This document shows positions 5,394 through 7,965 of a stretch of 7,965 nt of DNA, piece by piece (the stretch's first letter is position 1; every line of letters begins with the position of its first letter). The notes beneath the pieces are model-generated. The model was not told the origin of the DNA. It did no database searches and worked only from the letters and a program-made list of their open reading frames with translations. The translations under genes and the position numbers were made by a program. The DNA is from Candidatus Omnitrophota bacterium (GTDB lineage: Bacteria > Omnitrophota > Gorgyraeia > Zapsychrales > JANLHA01): assembly GCA_024653845.1 (NCBI GenBank), contig JANLHA010000328.1:1-7965 (forward strand), given 5' to 3'.

Positions 5394-6824
5394 TTATAAA
5401 TTCACCTTTCTCTTATGCCACTCCGTATTCTGCTCATAGGTATACGCGACCCGAAACATTGTTTCTTCAGCAAAAGGTTTGGTCATCACTTGCAACCCAA
5501 TTGGCATCCCTGTCTTTGAAAATCCACAAGGAAGAGAAATCGCTGGAATCCCGCTCAAATTGGCTGAGATTGTGTAAATGTCCGAAAGATACATCGACAA
5601 AGGATCGTTGGTCTTTTCTCCCAAACGAAAAGCGGTCGTCGGAGATGTTGGGGCAATGATCGCATCTATCTCTTTAAAAGCCTGATCAAAATCCTGTTTG
5701 ATTAGGGTTCTCACCTTCTGCCCTCGAAGATAATAGGCATCATAATATCCCGACGATAAACAGTAGGTTCCCAGCATGATTCGGCGTTTGGCTTCTCGCC
5801 CAAATCCTTGATCACGAGTTTCTTCAAACATATCAATCATCGGTGTCCTTCGCGCTTGAGAAGGATGCCGACGGATTCCATATTGAACTCCATCATAACG
5901 GGCCAAATTCGAGCTAGCCTCGGCAGTAGCGACAATATAATAGGTCGCAACAGAATATTCGGTATGCGGCAATGACATCTCAATAAATTTGGCTCCCTTT
6001 TTCTCAAGAACAGCGATCACCGCGCTCATCGATTCTTTGACTTCCGCGTCCATTCCATCGACAAAAAATTCTTTTGGAATTCCAATTTTGAGCCCCTGAA
6101 CATCGTTCTTTAGAGCTTGCAGATAATCCGGGACGGCAACATTGGCCGACGTGGAATCCATTTCATCATAACCCGCAATGATTTTCAAAAGCAAAGCGGC
6201 GTCAGTGACATCTTTCGTAATCGGACCAATTTGATCAAGGCTCGAAGCAAAGGCAATAAGTCCATAACGAGAAACTCGCCCGTATGTTGGCTTGACGCCT
6301 ACGACTCCACAAAATGCCGCTGGTTGACGGATCGATCCGCCGGTATCAGAACCCAAAGCCCAAATGGCTTCGTGCGCCGCAACGGCAGCAGCAGAGCCCC
6401 CACTCGATCCTCCAGGGACGCAATCCAGATTCCAAGGGTTACGAGTTGGGCCATAACACGAATTCTCCGTCGATGATCCAAAAGCAAACTCGTCCATATT
6501 GGTTGTTCCTAATGGAACAACTCCCGATGCTTTCAATTTATTGATGACGGTCGCATCATATGGAGGACGAAAACCTTTTAAAATTTGAGAACAACACGTG
6601 ACTTCTTCTCCTGCGATGCAAAGGTTATCTTTGATGGCAATGGGGATTGAATATGCACCCGAATTGGCTGATACAGGAATTGCAGGCGTTCGCACAAAAG
6701 CATGGATACGCCCATCCGTGGCTTGAATCTTCTTGACCACGGCCTGAGAAACTTCAGCGGTAGAAGTTTTTTTCTCTTTGATCAAATCCAAAAGTTCGTG
6801 AGCTGTTAGTTCATTTAAATTCAT
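5394..6824 (-). CDS. gatA: Asp-tRNA(Asn)/Glu-tRNA(Gln) amidotransferase subunit A
   Basis: GatA is the glutaminase subunit of GatCAB: it releases ammonia from glutamine and feeds it to GatB. The protein has 476 residues. The amidase signature is complete, with the Ser-cisSer-Lys triad at Lys65 (IAIKDNL), Ser140 (PGGSSGGSAAA) and Ser164 (GSDTGGSIRQP); the 75- and 24-residue spacings equal those of the characterised S. aureus enzyme. Other family text includes GTTNMDEFAFGSS, CVPGGSSGG, GVVGVKPTYGRVSRYG and, near the C-terminus, NLSGIPAISLPCG. I chose ATG 6822-6824, which has AGGA upstream at good spacing. A TTG at 6840-6842 would add six residues without family support. The start is 33 nt after gatC. 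The stop lies one base from palindrome B. Confidence 0.98.
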   Translation of the reverse strand: MNLNELTAHELLDLIKEKKTSTAEVSQAVVKKIQATDGRIHAFVRTPAIPVSANSGAYSIPIAIKDNLCIAGEEVTCCSQILKGFRPPYDATVINKLKASGVVPLGTTNMDEFAFGSSTENSCYGPTRNPWNLDCVPGGSSGGSAAAVAAHEAIWALGSDTGGSIRQPAAFCGVVGVKPTYGRVSRYGLIAFASSLDQIGPITKDVTDAALLLKIIAGYDEMDSTSANVAVPDYLQALKNDVQGLKIGIPKEFFVDGMDAEVKESMSAVIAVLEKKGAKFIEMSLPHTEYSVATYYIVATAEASSNLARYDGVQYGIRRHPSQARRTPMIDMFEETRDQGFGREAKRRIMLGTYCLSSGYYDAYYLRGQKVRTLIKQDFDQAFKEIDAIIAPTSPTTAFRLGEKTNDPLSMYLSDIYTISANLSGIPAISLPCGFSKTGMPIGLQVMTKPFAEETMFRVAYTYEQNTEWHKRKVNL

Positions 6825-6857
6825 AAAAATATTCCTAATCAATATTTCCAGACTTTC

Positions 6858-7142
6858 TCATTCAATCACCTGAGGGACTTTGAATGATCCTGCCTCTTTC
6901 GCTGGAGCATTAGCCAACGCTTCCTCTTGAGTTAAAGAAGGTCGCACCACATCTTCTCGAAAAACATTATTAATTGGCAAGACATGCGTTGTGGGTTCAA
7001 CCGCTTTGGTATCCAGCTCCTGAAGCTTTCCCACATACTTCACAATGCCTTCCAAATCTTTGGCCAAAGTTTCTTGTTCATTTTCAGACAAAGAAATTCT
7101 TGCCAAGTGGGCAATGTATTGAACATCTTTTTTGCTGATCAT
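6858..7142 (-). CDS. gatC: Asp-tRNA(Asn)/Glu-tRNA(Gln) amidotransferase subunit C
   Basis: GatC is the small subunit that wraps around GatA and GatB and stabilises the complex. The 94-residue length is typical. The N-terminus shows the family pattern (VQYIAHLARISLSENE), followed by the linker region LQELDTKAVEPTTHVLP and a C-terminus with the usual 'R.D.V' and 'FKVPQVIE' ending. The ATG at 7140-7142 has AAGGG about nine to ten bases upstream. It lies 65 nt after the thioesterase gene and 33 nt before gatA, so it is likely in one transcript with both. Its presence with gatA and gatB means the host probably makes Gln-tRNA(Gln) and/or Asn-tRNA(Asn) by the indirect route. Confidence 0.96.
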   Translation of the reverse strand: MISKKDVQYIAHLARISLSENEQETLAKDLEGIVKYVGKLQELDTKAVEPTTHVLPINNVFREDVVRPSLTQEEALANAPAKEAGSFKVPQVIE

Positions 7143-7207
7143 ATTGAAAAACCCTTCTTAAACTTTTATCGGTATCAAAAATAACTGGATATCTTATCAT
7201 TATTTCT

Positions 7208-7594
7208 TTATTCTCGCAACAAAGCCTCTTTCAAATCTTCCGGGATAGTGGTGGGCTTAAAATCTTTGGTCAAACTCACCAAACTCACTTCTGCTTCTAG
7301 AATTAAGCGCCCTGATGGTTTATCATAAACTTTTTGATCAAAAATGAGCTGGGCCGCCGTGGCCTTGATCAGATGAGCATCACATGTGATGGTGTCTCCA
7401 TATCGCGCCGGACTACGATAAGTGATAGAGCATTTGCGAACCGCGTACAAGAACCCTTGTTCGTGCAAAGCCAGCACACTGTAACCTTTTTTTTCTAAAA
7501 ATTCGGTGCGGGCCTCTTCTAGGTACTTCAGATAGTTGCCATAATAAACAACTCCGCCAGAATCCGTGTCATGATAATAAATCCTCTTTTCCAT
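7208..7594 (-). CDS. YbgC/4HBT-family acyl-CoA thioesterase
   Basis: The protein has 128 residues with this start and a single hotdog-fold 4-hydroxybenzoyl-CoA thioesterase domain. The active-site text near the N-terminus is YYHDTDSGGVVYYGNYL, with the likely catalytic Asp11 in DTD, followed by EEARTEFL, exactly the YbgC pattern. The later strands RSPARYGDTI and LEAEVSLVSL also fit. Family members hydrolyse short- or medium-chain acyl-CoA in the cytoplasm; the true substrate cannot be told from sequence. In many Gram-negatives ybgC heads the tol-pal cluster, but here it precedes gatC. I chose ATG 7592-7594, with AAAGGA close upstream. An ATG at 7607-7609 or a TTG at 7616-7618 would add five or eight residues and lack a comparable Shine-Dalgarno. 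It appears to be the first gene of the minus-strand transcript. Confidence 0.9.
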   Translation of the reverse strand: MEKRIYYHDTDSGGVVYYGNYLKYLEEARTEFLEKKGYSVLALHEQGFLYAVRKCSITYRSPARYGDTITCDAHLIKATAAQLIFDQKVYDKPSGRLILEAEVSLVSLTKDFKPTTIPEDLKEALLRE

Positions 7595-7671
7595 GGTGTC
7601 CTTTCTCATCAAAGCCAACCTAGGCCTTCCAGATTAGCCGAAATTATTTTTGATAAAAATTATTTTTCCTA

Positions 7672-7700
7672 CTTGTATCACTCTTCCCCATGTCTGTCAA
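7672..7700 (-). promoter_or_regulatory. Sigma70-type promoter for the thioesterase-gatCAB transcript
   Basis: On the minus strand a perfect -35 TTGACA (7700-7695) is followed by 17 bases and a -10 TACAAG (7677-7672, four of six). It implies a start near 7665 and a leader of about 70 nt before the thioesterase ATG. It is the only strong promoter-like match seen upstream of the minus-strand block. Confidence 0.6.
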
Positions 7701-7703
7701 TCA

Positions 7704-7721
7704 TTTACAACTCCTTTACAA
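7704..7721. repeat. Two TTTACAA direct repeats, 11 bp apart, next to the -35
   Basis: TTTACAA occurs at 7704-7710 and again at 7715-7721, a spacing of 11 bp, about one helical turn. The nearer copy ends four bases upstream of the TTGACA -35 of the minus-strand promoter. This position would suit a regulator binding one face of the DNA, but AT-rich chance repetition is possible. Confidence 0.4.
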
Positions 7722-7745
7722 ATTAAAAAATATTTGAGGAAGCGC

Positions 7746-7773
7746 TTGCATATTCATAACCATATGTTATATT
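7746..7773 (+). promoter_or_regulatory. Candidate promoter for the plus-strand PilZ-like gene
   Basis: TATATT at 7768-7773 is a five-of-six -10 match. TTGCAT at 7746-7751 is a weak -35 (three of six), with a 16-bp spacer. The 8-bp palindrome AAGCGCTT (7740-7747) overlaps its left edge and resembles the centre of LacI/GalR-family operators. Transcription would start near 7780. Confidence 0.35.
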
Positions 7774-7844
7774 TACATTAGTTAAATTCAAAAAGATGAT
7801 AAATTTCTAAAATTCAGCCACAATCTCTTGAAGCGTAAACGATT

Positions 7845-7965
7845 ATGAATAAAGCAAAATCCATCAAAACCAGATCCCTCAAAACAAGCTTTTCGAAAGA
7901 TGACCATCGTTATCTTCCACGATGGGAAGTCACCAATCGCGTCCTTTATCGAGTTGAGGACAGCA
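7845..7965 (+). CDS. Start of a PilZ-like protein (cut by window end)
   Basis: An ATG at 7845-7847 opens 40 codons that run off the window; an in-frame TAA at 7836-7838 excludes a longer start. The first 20 residues are basic and low in structure (MNKAKSIKTRSLKTSFSK). Then comes RYLPRWEVTNRVLYRVED, which matches the beginning of PilZ domains: Arg22 and Arg26 form the RxxxR c-di-GMP-binding motif, followed by the first beta strand. The second motif (D/NxSxxG) would lie outside the window, so binding cannot be judged. No clear Shine-Dalgarno precedes the ATG. The gene is divergent from the thioesterase-gat block and shares its 250-nt upstream region. The PilZ call rests on about 18 residues. 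Confidence 0.55.
   Translation, partial: MNKAKSIKTRSLKTSFSKDDHRYLPRWEVTNRVLYRVEDS

Noticed and set aside
5363..5659. Plus-strand open frame of 98 codons
   Set aside because: It lies opposite the well-supported gatA coding region and hairpin B, and its translation shows no recognisable family features.
6825..6842. TTG start for gatA at 6840-6842
   Set aside because: It adds six residues with no family match, while ATG 6822-6824 has an AGGA at suitable distance.
1..7965. tRNA, rRNA or CRISPR array
   Set aside because: No cloverleaf-like, rRNA-like or regularly spaced repeat sequence was seen on either strand.

Overview
The window is an ordinary bacterial housekeeping block plus one unusual intergenic element. 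Nearly every gene lies on the minus strand. The AT-leaning composition, signal-peptide S41 protease, bactofilin, PilZ-like start and GatCAB suggest a free-living bacterium, probably Gram-negative. The mix would fit an uncultivated phylum such as Omnitrophota or a relative, but this is a weak inference because no taxonomic marker was compared.

Layout from the right, in the direction of minus-strand transcription. At 7845-7965 a plus-strand gene begins (PilZ-like, cut by the window end). The divergent region 7595-7844 holds a good sigma70-type promoter for the minus-strand genes and a weaker candidate for the plus-strand gene. Next come a YbgC-type acyl-CoA thioesterase (7594-7208), gatC (7142-6858), gatA (6824-5394), a 253-nt gap, gatB (5140-3689), a C-terminal processing protease of family S41 (3692-2298, ATGA overlap with gatB), tsaD (2288-1311), a short MgtC/SapB-type membrane protein (1291-839, GTG start), a bactofilin with an excisionase-type helix-turn-helix fused to its C-terminus (796-284), and the start of another protein with the same kind of helix-turn-helix at its N-terminus (261 to the window edge). 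Spacings are short, so most or all of this may be one long transcript; no intrinsic terminator is visible.

Functionally, GatCAB amidates misacylated Glu-tRNA(Gln) and/or Asp-tRNA(Asn), and TsaD takes part in t6A37 modification of ANN-decoding tRNAs, so the core is about translation fidelity. The protease, MgtC-like protein and bactofilin are envelope or cytoskeletal functions.

The most unusual feature is the gatA-gatB gap. It is filled by two imperfect palindromes of about 110 nt (5155-5261 and 5281-5392) in opposite orientation. Their outer stems differ in sequence yet both pair almost fully. Their cores share a motif (RAGYGAAC opposite GTGARCGA) that would form tandem G-A mismatches, with a C-G to U-A compensatory change between copies, and both carry a CCGTC/GACGG apical stem. 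This looks like a structured RNA or single-strand-DNA hairpin family, or a mobile palindromic (BIME/MITE-like) element, inserted between gatA and gatB. I do not recognise it as a named family. The bactofilin-HTH fusion and its HTH neighbour are the second point of interest.
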